Positions 47,334 to 57,729 of a DNA stretch of 64,000 nucleotides are shown piece by piece. The stretch is taken from positions 1,116,001-1,180,000 of the forward strand of contig JAMWFC010000053.1 of NCBI GenBank assembly GCA_027475525.1. The letters run 5' to 3'. How positions within the stretch are numbered: position 1 is the stretch's first letter; the number at the start of each line of letters is the position of its first letter. The notes under the pieces were generated by a model. That model searched no databases, had not been told where the DNA came from, and saw nothing but the letters and a program-made list of their open reading frames with translations. Source of the stretch: Macrolepiota albuminosa. Its lineage: Eukaryota > Basidiomycota > Agaricomycetes > Agaricales > Agaricaceae. A program made the position numbers and the translations under genes.

Positions 47334-47867
47334 CTACGACGCCCAAATCTTGTACATCCCCGCGAGCTGATTCTCGGCGTTTAAATTCACCCGGTACAGC
47401 TCCGTGACTCTCTGCAGACGCCTGATCTCCTCGTACTCAGTCATCCAATGTTTATCATAGTGTGAAAACGTTGCTCCCTCCTCGGCCAAACTAGCAGGTC
47501 TATCGAGTACCCAAGCCTCCCCAGACACTAGACTCGCATACGCCTTCGACATACGGTTTAAAGGGTCCACACCTGCCTCGCGACACGCTTCTCCGATCTG
47601 TTCCCACTGCGACACAGGAAAAACGTCCCGAATGATCTTTCTATCGTGTGCTTTGGCAAACGACAGAACAACGTCAATTGGCACTTCGTTATTCCAGAAG
47701 AGAGCATTATTATGTAACGATTTAATCGCGGCACCAGCTATGAACTCTTTCACAGTGGGACAATGCGACATATGAAGAAAGTCCTGAGTCGAGTGCAAGT
47801 TCTGTGTCGTTGGAGTCTCGTAGCATGGCGCAGCATTGCAGGCCGCAAAAAGGCCAATGAACACCAT
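47334..47867 (-). CDS. Hypothetical 177-residue protein, possibly secreted
   Basis: A single open exon that I cannot assign to a family. It starts MVFIGLFAACNAAPCYETPT, a short hydrophobic stretch ending in small residues that could be a signal peptide or the second part of one. It continues DFLHMSHCPTVKEFIAGAAI, RKIIRDVFPVSQWEQIGEAC, NRMSKAYASLVSGEAWVLDR and ends AENQLAGMYKIWAS (TAG at 47334-47336). The helical, Trp-containing character and uninterrupted length suggest a real protein. It lies upstream of GET2 on the same strand, about 95 bp from its start. An upstream exon is possible. Confidence 0.5.
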   Translation of the reverse strand: MVFIGLFAACNAAPCYETPTTQNLHSTQDFLHMSHCPTVKEFIAGAAIKSLHNNALFWNNEVPIDVVLSFAKAHDRKIIRDVFPVSQWEQIGEACREAGVDPLNRMSKAYASLVSGEAWVLDRPASLAEEGATFSHYDKHWMTEYEEIRRLQRVTELYRVNLNAENQLAGMYKIWAS

Positions 47868-50713
47868 GGAAGTAGCCTTCCGAATTTGGAATAGCTTGAG
47901 ATATGAAGGTCACTTTCGGACAGTCCATTGGTTCGAAATAACTCACAAGCATCTGGAGAGGCGATATGCGGAAATAGTAACGAGCTTCGTAAACTCTTGT
48001 TTACATGATTCTCGTACAGGGGTCTTATAGACTGGGTTGACAGCCATCAGATGGCGTACAAGCGGTAAACAGCATATTCATCTTTACAAGGCGAACAAGC
48101 AATCATTCACAAAACAGGCTCGTATTTCTCTCAGAGGAACAATACAAGTCAGCGTGGTGCAATCTCTTTGCTGTTTTGTTTACCGGATAACTCAAAGTTC
48201 TTGTTTTTGAATCGGATCCTTGATTCAGAGGAAGCACATCAGCTACAATATACTGGAGTAAATATGCGCCGGAGTATCCTTGAGTTTTCGATCTGTTTCT
48301 GCCAAATATGTCAAAGGCAGACATATATGTTGGACCATGTGATTGATCAATAAAGGTTAAAGACTATCCCAACTTAAATGAGCCATGTACTACATAAAGG
48401 CGAGTCATACCTGCTATACGATCAACCTTTCTCGCGAGAGGATTAGAAATTATCCGCTGCCTAAATGGACAATATTGGTCGACAGAACTTTATCCTTGCA
48501 ATGATCAATGATCGACCCTGCAGAGATTCCGAGTCTGGCAAATGTTGTCGTGGAATCAGATGGAATCACCACGTGAAACTTCGTAGAAACGGAAACAAAA
48601 CTCTACATTGTGCGTCGTGTCAAATTTGTTGAGCGTACGGAGGTGGCGTAATGATGTACGGAGTACAATTATGGGTATGATTGGAAGCGCTCCAAGAACG
48701 TTAAAAGAACGGTACACACTGGACACGAAGAAACGGCAGTATCCAGACTAATCTGGTTGCAATCCATTCTCTCATGATCCGATCCACCAGACCGGATGTG
48801 TGATATCAGACACGGAACGAGCCATACGGAAGTTCCTTGGCCAGTGAAATGTCAAGGTCCGACTCTACGGAAAAAATTCTCCCCGTTAGACCAAGTCTAT
48901 TTCCAGTTGCAGACATTAGTCTGTGCAAGTTTTTTCCGAGTAATTTCCACAGTTCACAATTAATAAAGTCAAAATAAAGTCAGACTCTTCTGAGGCACTG
49001 TGCCTACCCGAATACTCGTAGAGATGATCTTTCTACCGCTGCATGGTAATATGATAATGCAATTGTCAAGAAGTCAACCTACGGTAAAATACATCAAGGC
49101 CTCTCAATTTTCACTATGTTTAAAATAAAAAGAAAAAAAGAAAAGAAAGTGGTAAAAGGACCCCACCTATCTCATACGGAATAGTCCCGAATGCGAGGTA
49201 CATGCTCTCACCCTCTCAAAATCAAGTAACAGGACGCTGATATGTCGGTTCATCTTCGAACTGTTCCAGAGCTTTTCTGAGTACCAAAGAAATACGGGAA
49301 GTTGTGGGTATGCAAAATTATGCTGCAGCACATGTTCCAATGATGTACGTTGTCCAGCCTTAATCGAGCCAGAAAATGACAGTTATTGACGCGCCTAGAC
49401 AGCGCTAAGGGCAAAGCTCCAGAAGCGACTGAGCTCATGGATGTACAAAGTCTAGGCTGGCATGGTCACCGGTCGGTCAAGGCAGCTGAGAGTTTCCAAG
49501 ATTTGTCGATGTTCAATGAGCATTACTGATGGAGGTAACCATACTTCGGGATCACAAACGTCAAGCATGAGACCTCATCAATATCAAGTATGACGAAGAT
49601 CTAGAAACAGCATGGGAGTCCTTCCGAGTCCGTAGGGAAAGGACAATGGAAAGATCAACAAGTAATAGAATCCAGATTCGTCAGGCTGGGATCTCCTTTG
49701 CGGAAGGTACCTTTTGTTGCATAAATCACTTCTTCGAAAGTTTCAAATAAAAAGCATACTTTTTACTGTATCTGCACTGGATTACCAGTACGCACCTTTG
49801 ATGAGTACTGGAGCTCATTACTTGCCTTCCAGTCAGGGAAAGACCTGTAAATGCGCGTTTCTCGAGGCGACTGTCATCAGGTACAACGGGATAGGGGAGC
49901 CTGAAAGGGGCGAATGGTCAATAGGAGTACCGGCATTAGAGAAGGTCACCTCGCAGAGTAGGTCGATTTGAGACAAAAATGAGTTCGAACAGGGTCAGGG
50001 GGTCATTGGAAGCATCTTTATACAACCTTGATAGAAGGCGTGTCTTGAGTCTGAGCGCGGATAGATGCCCTTTCGATAAACGGTCAGGACCACCGTGCAA
50101 AGGTAAAACAGCATGATCCAAGTTGGCAGAAGAAGGGAAAATGCTTTCCCTGTGCATGCTTGCTTTGAAATGATCATTTTTCTATAGCTTTGAAGTGTGC
50201 GAAGGACATACCCCTTACCCGACTATCGTAAGGCCCTCACCATTCGACGATGCAAGATAAAGTTTGACCTATTTCTAAGCTAGAGTATAAAGCAATTTGC
50301 ATAGTTGAGCTCAAAGTTTCCTTTGAGTACGAACTAAAGTTGAATGAACGTCACGTTCACAATGGATGGACACAGATTGTTCATAATCGTGTCATCGTAC
50401 AAGGTCGAATCCAGAAGTATCAGACCTATTAAAATTTCAGCTGTCTTGCAACAAGAAAAAACAAAAAAGACTACGCACTCATTCCTTTAGATTGTCTTCC
50501 GAGTCCTTAACTCGAAGATAATGGGAAGCGGAAAGCTACAAGTCCCTGATTCAAAGCTTCGTATTTACAAGTTTTGATACAGGATAACTGTCTTCGACAA
50601 AGAAGGTCTGGATTAGAACATATTGTGACCTCTCAAGATCACAATACAATATCCAAACGTCAATAGCTCGCTCAAATTGTTCGGATGGCAAGATTCTCCA
50701 TTACCTCATGCAA
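47868..50713. other. 2.8-kb gene desert
   Basis: I see no supportable coding sequence. Short frames on both strands lack conserved motifs or introns. The composition is AT-rich around 48900-49150, with an A-rich tract near 49120. Decayed transposable-element sequence is possible but not demonstrable by eye. Confidence 0.4.
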
Positions 50714-51601
50714 TCACTCAACGCGAATGAAGCCTTCCATCACCTCAACCGCCGATCCTCCCAGATCGATCCGTAAAACTGAGCCGTCGCCATTAATCTC
50801 GACGTTGACCGCAATCTCGCTTCTCCGCCCCATTTCAACGCCTTGAACGATTTTAAAATTCCATTTACCCGGTCCCTTCTTCTTCGCCAACCACCCTGCC
50901 AACGTCGACGCCGCTGAACCTGTCGCGGGATCCTCGAATGTCCCATCAAACATCCTCGTCCTCACTACCCCATCTGATCGTTCATAGAATGCATATACAC
51001 CCAGAAATCCCGCCCAGTCTCCCAGGTCTGGCGCAGTGACACGCGTGGGGATTGGTTGCAGCCTTGCTAATGCTTCCTCGCTAGTCAGTTCCAAAAGGAC
51101 AAAAGTCATCCCTTTGACAATTGACGCGAGTGGTTCGTCCCCATCCATGCCATTCAGGTAATCTTTGTTGTCAAGCTGCGGCTGAAGGGCCTTCAAGTTG
51201 GGAGGGAGGAAGGGGATATGTTCCTTAAAGTCAATAGGGACTCGCAGCGCCACGCGTTCACCATTTCGAAGAACAGGTATTACTCCAGCTTTCGTCTTCA
51301 ATGTAACGGTATCTCTTTGGGTAGCCTGAGATAGCAAATACCATCCTGTCCCAATCGTCGGATGACCCGCAAAGGGTAACTCTTCAGTCGTGGTGAAGAT
51401 ATCGATTGCAGTGGGAGTGTTGTAATCAGAAAATTCATGCAGGAAGACCGTTTCAGACAAGTTAAACTCCCTCGCGATGATCTGCTTCTGGGATTGTGAG
51501 AGAGTGACTCCAGCTGGAATATGCACTATAGCAAGAGGATTCCCAAGGAAACGCGTTGTACTGAAAACGTCGAGCTGCACGAATCGAAGCTTAAGACTCA
51601 T
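50714..51601 (-). CDS. PhzF-family isomerase/epimerase-like protein
   Basis: An intronless 295-codon gene for a member of the PhzF superfamily, relatives of diaminopimelate epimerase. It starts MSLKLRFVQLDVFSTTRFLG, then NPLAIVHIPAG. The catalytic-glutamate region is REFNLSETVFL (Glu at about residue 50). PFAGHPTIGTGWYLL is the first glycine-rich signature, and FEDPATGSAASTLAGWLAKK is the second. The C-terminus is VEVMEGFIRVE. Both family signatures are intact, so it is probably active, but the substrate is unknown. No phenazine genes lie nearby, so the name gives only the fold. It sits alone in a gene-poor region beside a copia relic. Confidence 0.92.
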   Translation of the reverse strand: MSLKLRFVQLDVFSTTRFLGNPLAIVHIPAGVTLSQSQKQIIAREFNLSETVFLHEFSDYNTPTAIDIFTTTEELPFAGHPTIGTGWYLLSQATQRDTVTLKTKAGVIPVLRNGERVALRVPIDFKEHIPFLPPNLKALQPQLDNKDYLNGMDGDEPLASIVKGMTFVLLELTSEEALARLQPIPTRVTAPDLGDWAGFLGVYAFYERSDGVVRTRMFDGTFEDPATGSAASTLAGWLAKKKGPGKWNFKIVQGVEMGRRSEIAVNVEINGDGSVLRIDLGGSAVEVMEGFIRVE

Positions 51602-51922
51602 GTTAGGCTATTGTCTGATTGTTAGGGCTTTGAGCGTGTGGTCTACTTGCATCTGAGTTTCTCCCCCATTACATAAGTTTCTTTTTGTGGTCCTTCTTCT
51701 ATCACCACCCTCCCCAACTCAATATCTGTCTCCATAGAAATATCTAGCAAACCAAGAAGGGCCGAGCCTATTCCGAGGAAGTTACAAACACTCTTGTTCT
51801 GAAAATCGAGCAGCTCGCCAATTCCTTTCGGGAACAAACCCTTTTCATCATACCCTGGATCTTGCCTTCATTGCAATCAATCTTTTTCTTCATCTGCCTA
51901 TTCCCTGCACTTTCCCCCTTAT
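51602..51922. other. Spacer between the PhzF gene and the copia relic
   Basis: It contains the PhzF promoter. A 64-codon minus-strand frame (51643-51837) has no recognised content. Confidence 0.4.
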
Positions 51923-52125
51923 CTGTGATAACCAGAGTGCTATTGGTATTCTCAAGTCGGACTCCATCACCTTCAGATCAAAGCATATTGATATCTTATC
52001 AGGGAACACTTGCATTGGGTTCATTTGAATCAACTTGTCTCAACCAGGTCTCAACTAATGAAATGGTTGCTGATATCCTAACAAAACCCCATCCCCGATT
52101 ACCACACGATTCATTCTGGCCTGGT
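51923..52125 (+). mobile_element. Ty1/copia retrotransposon relic (RNase H end)
   Basis: Degenerate reading frames encode the end of copia RNase H: CDNQSAIGILKSDSITFRSK, HIDI, and in a shifted frame ALGSFESTCLNQVSTNEMVA then DILTKPHPRLPHDSFW. The CDNQSA, SKHIDI and EMVADILTKP motifs are typical of Ty1/copia. Frameshifts and stops show it is dead. No long terminal repeats were found by eye. Confidence 0.8.
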
Positions 52126-52943
52126 CCATAATGAGATTCTGCGCATCCAATTTGTCTCGATCATTTTTGACATGACACTGAGGCTTTTTTCATATTTTCC
52201 ATATCACTACAAGTCCGGGATTCAAACACTACGTTCTTCTCTCGCCTTTGTCTTCATGTCTTCTGGTCTCTCCGTCTTCATAAACTATGTCCCTATGTTT
52301 TCAGCTTTTTATAGTTCTAGACAACATATGACGTTCTTGCCCTAACTACTTCGAGATTCGCATTCCTCATTGACCGCATTCACTTGTCTGGGGCCATTCT
52401 CTTTGTCCGTTGCAGCTGTGACTGGAGAAATGGATGGCTTGGAACTTGGTTTGGACTGGTTTTGCTACTTCAGGGGTATCCATGCCGACCCTGGTCAGGA
52501 CAAGCTATATTTGGCATGACGATGGACTGAGTCTTGTGAGAAAAAAAAAAGTGAGTTAAGAGGAAATATACTCGGCAAATACCAAGAGAACCCGTTTCAA
52601 AGGCAATTAAACGTGAGCCGCGTCAGTCTTTGCAATCTATTCTTTCCTAATTGCAAGGTCCATAAATTTAACATGCGCGTTTCACGCTGATGGTCAGTCT
52701 CTGGTTTGGCGTCTCAAACAGAACAATCATAGTGGATACTTGTTGGTCACTACGCCCTTGATTGTGTGTAAAAATCAACAATTGCCATTCCATGTATCTC
52801 CCCATCCTTCTTCCCCCTCAAAACGGACACGAACAACACAGCTAGCAATTCTGTAATCTCACGCGTTAGATTGTTTCCTTGCTATGAGAGAAATGGCTTT
52901 CGATTATTCATAGCTGCACAAATCTAAGCAGCCGACAGGACCC
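52126..52943. other. Spacer after the copia relic
   Basis: AT-rich, with no gene seen. It may include undetected 3' parts of the dead element. Confidence 0.4.
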
Positions 52944-53309
52944 TTGTATAAAAACGATCTGCAAATTCCATCGTGCAGTATTCACAAGTACAAATGTGTC
53001 GTTAATCTATCCATGTGTCATTACCCAAACCCCTACAAAGCACCTAAACGAATGATAAACGAAGTCGAATGTGTGTCTCCGCGGCCATTAATGGCGGGGG
53101 CACGCGAAGTCGTAATTATATCTGAGAACGCGTCGATAGAATCGATGCAATCAATCATGCAAGACGTGGACGGTGGTAGTGAAGATGAAGTCGATGGTAT
53201 CAATATGCTTGACGCAGATTACTGCGCATCTCCAATCAATCTGTCTCCAGGGTGTCAGTTGATATACAGGGACGTTTTTAAAGTAACTCACACTGATACA
53301 TCTCAGTAA
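52944..53309 (+). other. Unassigned 121-codon open frame
   Basis: Reads MYKNDLQIPSCSIHKYKCVV, then MINEVECVSPRPLMAGAREV and an acidic DVDGGSEDEVDGINMLDADY. No family is recognised and no introns are evident. It could be an orphan gene or chance. Confidence 0.25.
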
Positions 53310-53479
53310 TAAGTGTATTAAAGAAGTGACGCTTCATGCAATGACACAGTAGGACTGCTGGGTCCCGTTGCGAGAGCGCTCGTCATCAACAGGAAGAAGT
53401 ATCTCCTCGACCTTAATCGTAGCGAGAGATATAATTATGTTTGTAAAAGAATCCATGTGAGCCGTTTGTTTGAATCAGT

Positions 53480-53549
53480 AGGGCGAGAGGGGGCTCAGAG
53501 GGCGAGAGGGTGGCTCAGAGGGCGAGAGGGTGGCTCAGAGGGCGAGAGG
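53480..53549. repeat. G-rich 20-bp minisatellite, about 3.5 copies
   Basis: The unit AGGGCGAGAGGGTGGCTCAG repeats in tandem. The first unit lacks the T (19 bp) and the last is partial. Confidence 0.9.
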
Positions 53550-54955
53550 AAACAAAAGTAGAACGCTGAAGAACCTGGGGGGGGAGGTTCCTTTCTCCCT
53601 TTATCTTTTACTGCTGGACGTTAAACAAGGTCCCGATGGATTATAAGAAGCGCAATCCTCAAGCGTTACATTTCGTTGTAATTGTTCACGCTTCATAGGG
53701 TGGATACATGTAACTGGCGCGTGCCCGCCCAAACTTTGTATGGACTCGGGTTATGTAGAGAACAATAAGCAAGGATCAACCCCAAGCTCTCAAAAGGACC
53801 GAGAAGTAAGGGCGATTGTGCTTGTTGACTGCAATTTTGAGCGGCCATTCCCTTTTTCGCGCGCGTCGTATTGTCCAGACAAAACAACAATGATGCAGGC
53901 GGAGTCGATGTGGCGAGTAGATCATTGATACAGGCTGCAAGTATGACGCAGTCATCCAAGAAAGTTTGCAGTCAGTTAGCTCATATGAACAATAAAATTA
54001 GCCAGAGGTCTCACATGACAATGATGACAATGGGTTGACCGCGGGATTTAGCATTTAACACAAGTCCAGTTTGTTCAAAACGAGCAGAGGTCCGACGATA
54101 TCGGATTTGCCTTAACGATTCTAATACCCACAGAATAATAGAGAGCTTGAAGCTTCTACAGATGGCCCTTATCCGATGCAAGCATAACTAATCCCTAATG
54201 TAGGCAAAAATCACTATAGTACTTAACAAAGTCACCCCGCACACACCTGCGAACCAACTCCATTTCATGACGCTGGCTCACCCTCACAACCATCGCCACT
54301 CAAATCGACCCATACACAGTGAATTTTCTCAAGCTGGAGAACAAGTACAACGCACCGCATGGTAGCGGTATCAAAGACAATAAAGACCATACCACCCAAT
54401 AGTAATCCAAGATAATGAAATCAGCAAAAGCCTACTTAAGGCTCCCTCGCTCAAGTGCCACAGCACACGCGTGTGCATGCATCGTTCAGGAAGAGCCAAA
54501 AGAAGCAGAAGCGCACGAGTCAAAAGCCTCAGCTCTCTCGCGCGATGACTTCACAGGGAACGAACGTATACTTCAAAAATACAATATACATGCATACCCA
54601 TACGAGAAATCGAACGAGGAATACTACCGAGTCAGGCACCGCGCTAAGGACCAAGTCGATGGTTCGCCAAAATGCCAGCCAGCTTCGCATGGTAAATAGA
54701 ATTCGGCTGATGCTGATACAGAGAAAGTTATAGTAATAGCAGCTTTAAAGTAGTCTGGTAATCTTTCGTACTGCACACACGCGTCTTGAAAAAGCTTGGA
54801 ACCACTCGCGATCGGCGTTTGCCGCAACTTGAATCATGATCAGGAAGGGCGCTGGCTTCCTTCAACGTCGACGCTGACGAATCCTTTTAAAGTTTACAAG
54901 AGTTCTATCCCTATAAACATCCACATTTCTGAAGGACAGCCAGAACCACTATACC

Positions 54956-55249
54956 ATGCCCTCCACAAATAACACTACCAACGGTCGGATCTTGGACGAC
55001 CCCAGCGACCCTCTCCTAGCCTCAAGGAACCCGACGAGGATAATAAAACCCCCAATAGCTTCCTCACGTCCCGAACCAAGACCCTGCTTCTTACCAAGAC
55101 AAGACTGCGAAGCCCACAAACATGCTAAAAGCCTCACTCTACATCTACATCCACATCCACATCCACATCCAGTACTCGCCATGCCTCGTTCTTCGTTCCA
55201 GACACACCTACGGGAAACGGATCCTGTCTACCTTGTGATCAGAGCATAA
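54956..55249 (+). other. Unassigned 97-codon open frame
   Basis: Starts MPSTNNTTNGRILDDPSDPL and includes a His/Pro repeat (LHLHPHPHPHP) made by the hexanucleotide tract inside it. No family is recognised, and a chance frame is likely. Confidence 0.2.
55145..55172. repeat. CATCCA hexanucleotide microsatellite
   Basis: About four tandem CATCCA units. Confidence 0.85.
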
Positions 55250-55283
55250 CTTGTATATAAGTATGCTCGGTGGCGTTCCCGCC

Positions 55284-55316
55284 ATACGTACGCACGTACG
55301 TACGTACCGACGTATG
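55284..55316. repeat. Imperfect ACGT-type tetranucleotide tract
   Basis: Alternating TACG/CACG/TACG units make a self-complementary tract with short interruptions. Confidence 0.75.
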
Positions 55317-55370
55317 TGACATTGACAAAGCAAAGCCACCCACCCTTATCCAACCTTGCTCGGCGGCTTG

Positions 55371-55470
55371 TATGTATGTATGTATAATAATCTGGAACTT
55401 CTTCGAGGAAGGGGGAAACAAAGCTCGCTCGTATGTATGTATGTATCTGATACTGATACATACATACATG
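55371..55470. repeat. TATG microsatellites with an inverted-repeat hairpin
   Basis: TATG runs occur at 55371-55384 and 55431-55446. The second run and its reverse complement form a perfect 15-bp stem (55433-55447 with 55455-55469) around a 7-nt loop. Confidence 0.85.
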
Positions 55471-56610
55471 GACATGGACGGAATGTATCAATCCACTCCG
55501 TTAACGAAGCGATCCGAGTCGACTCGGGGAGCCCAGTTCCACTTTGTTCACCCTTTTCTTGTTTCTTGTAATTCTTTCCCTGTGGAATATTCATCCGACT
55601 CCAACGTTCTTTCTCGAATGGTCTGGTTGTGAAACAAATAGGCACGTTCGTTTCTTTGTTTGCTGCATACAGCGCAATCTCCCTCGCAAAAAAAAAATCC
55701 CCTCAGGCTTGGCCTTGAGCCTCTGTACACTGATTAAACGGAGCTGCTGCAACCCATACTTTTGTAATACCTATTTCCCTCTCCGATCGCACCAATTCCA
55801 CATACTATCATTCAACGAGGGTATCAAAAGTCCCAAACACCTCAAAAAAGTCCCTGATCCAAGGATCCAAGGGTCCAACGTGATATAATACCAATACCAG
55901 ACACACATGCGCCTTCCACAGCCAGAACAGAATATATACATATACATATACACACCACCTCTTTCCGCATTGGTAGCACCCGCACCAAAAAGTAAAGGGG
56001 GCATCCAAATTTCCCAATAACTTCAGCGGACCATATCCGCCTTACAGAAACGGGCGAGGAATTTCTAACCCATCGCATCCCATCGCATCCCACAAGGCGA
56101 GGCGGGTTAATGACACAAAGGGACAAATGCTATCACTCTAGGGGTGCACGCAAAGCAAACCGGACCACGCTTCACCCGCTCATGGTGATGTAAATAAATC
56201 ATGGGTATCCGAGTCGGGGAATCTTTGACATACGACACACAGTACATATATCAAAGCCGCTATCTAGTATGACACATCGGCCGAAAAAAAAAGGACTGAC
56301 AGACTTGCGTATTCAAAAAAACACCTTGATTTGTACAACACAGTACATACAACGATATCAAATCGTATAGAAATCCTGCCGAGCACTAATGTAATGAACG
56401 ATCCAGCGAAAAATAGATGTCGGAGTGCACCCGCAGAGCGCAAAGAGATACAATATATTACAGAGCACATGAGATGGCCGGCCGTGTTTGAAAGAGTGAG
56501 TGGGTGGGTGCGGCAAGCGCACGCGACGAAGAGTCGCTCTAGGGTTGAGAGAGGAGATGAGAGCAGAGGAGAGAGAGAAAAAAAACGACGTCGTGTATAC
56601 ATCTTATCAC

Positions 56611-57642
56611 CTAAAACTGATTGAACCACCACGTAACAGAGGTCCTGCCCAGGGCCGGATCTGCCAGGGCGTTGAACGCAGCCGGCGTCAAATCAATATC
56701 GCCCTGCTTGCACCCCTCGCACCTGTCCACGATGCGGACGGTAATCTGCTTGTCTCCGTGCTTGACGGTGGCAGTGAGGGGGACATGGCACTGGGACTCG
56801 GCGTCGCAATTGAGGAAACCGTCGCCGCCTACGTTGACAAAGGAAGAGCCTTTGACAGAAGTGACAAAGCTGCCTGCGGGGCTGATGGACTTGCGGCCAG
56901 GGACGTAGGGGCCGCAGATTGGGTTGCTGGAAGACAGAGGAAAAGGATCAGGAAGAGTCAAGGAAGCGGAGATGAGAACGCACCGATTGGTCTCGGCCGT
57001 TGCACCAGGCCAGGCATCGTACATGAGCTTGGAAACAGCGGCAGTAAAGCTGTCGTCATCGTAGGTGTCTCCGCAGGCGACGGAACCCGTGTTACTGGTA
57101 ATGGGATGAGAAGGGATGGATGTGGGACGATGGACAAGGACGTACTAGAAAGTCATGTCGCCAGAGTGGACGCTAGTGTATAATGCATTGTCCTTGTTGT
57201 TGTACGACTTGGAGAGCTCGAGGAGGAAGGGATCGGCGGCAGAGGTGCGGGTGGCAGCGGGTGCGGCGCCAGGCTGGGTCTGTGAGGGCCAGTCTGCAGG
57301 CTTGAAGGCGGCGCCGGGTACGTGAGCGGTGGGGGTGGGCTTGGGCGTGGTGGGGGTAAGAGTGGGAGTACCCTTGGGCTTGTAGTCAGTGATCAAGTTG
57401 GAGACGTGATCACTGGGGGAGGGCTTGGGCTTGGGCCTGGGTTTGGTGGGAGAAACCTTGGGCTTGCAGGAACGGCGACGGTTTACGTTGGTGGCATTGG
57501 CGGGGACAGAGACTGCAACGGGGACGCGTTCTGCAAGGTCGTGGTGTCGCGGCAGACGGCTGAGAGCGTGGCCCTTGGCAGCAACGGGGGCCAAGTCTGC
57601 AGCGAGGACAACGAGGACCGCGACGAATGAAGCGACGTGCAT
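56611..57642 (-). CDS. Secreted double-psi beta-barrel (RlpA/expansin-like) protein
   Basis: This is an extracellular protein with a C-terminal DPBB domain related to expansin, barwin and cerato-type folds. The signal peptide is MHVASFVAVLVVLAADLAPV followed by AAKG. A long Lys/Pro/Thr-rich linker (PKVSPTKPRPKPKPSPSDH, TPTLTPTTPKPTPTAHVPG) leads to the domain. That begins SGDMTFYNTGSVACGDTY (intron within FY), then DDSFTAAVSKLMYDAWPG, an intron, NPICGPYVPGRK and CHVPLTATVKHGDKQITVRI. It closes VDRCEGCKQGDIDLTPAAFN and GRTSVTWWFNQF, with TAG at 56611-56613. The GDMTFY, DRCEGC and DLTPAAF motifs are the family hallmarks. The catalytic pair of true endoglucanases is not evident, so a wall-loosening or binding role is more likely than hydrolysis. 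Confidence 0.88.
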
Positions 57643-57729
57643 GGCAACCCACCGAGTCCACCTGAGCCACGTCCCGTTATAAGCAGGCCTGGTGGCTGTG
57701 CTGCCTTGTTATTATATTGCAATCCTAGA

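Larger units (their letters stand above)
53310..56610. other. 3.3-kb repeat-bearing, gene-poor region
   Basis: It has a 20-bp minisatellite, several microsatellites (listed separately) and one unassigned 97-codon frame. I see no convincing gene. Confidence 0.4.

Noticed and set aside
50714..51601. PhzF as evidence of a phenazine or other secondary-metabolite cluster
   Set aside because: No synthase, P450, regulator or transporter lies beside it; PhzF-fold proteins are common single genes in fungi.
54956..55249. Small secreted or His-rich gene
   Set aside because: The His/Pro stretch is just the hexanucleotide repeat in one frame; there is no signal peptide or homology.
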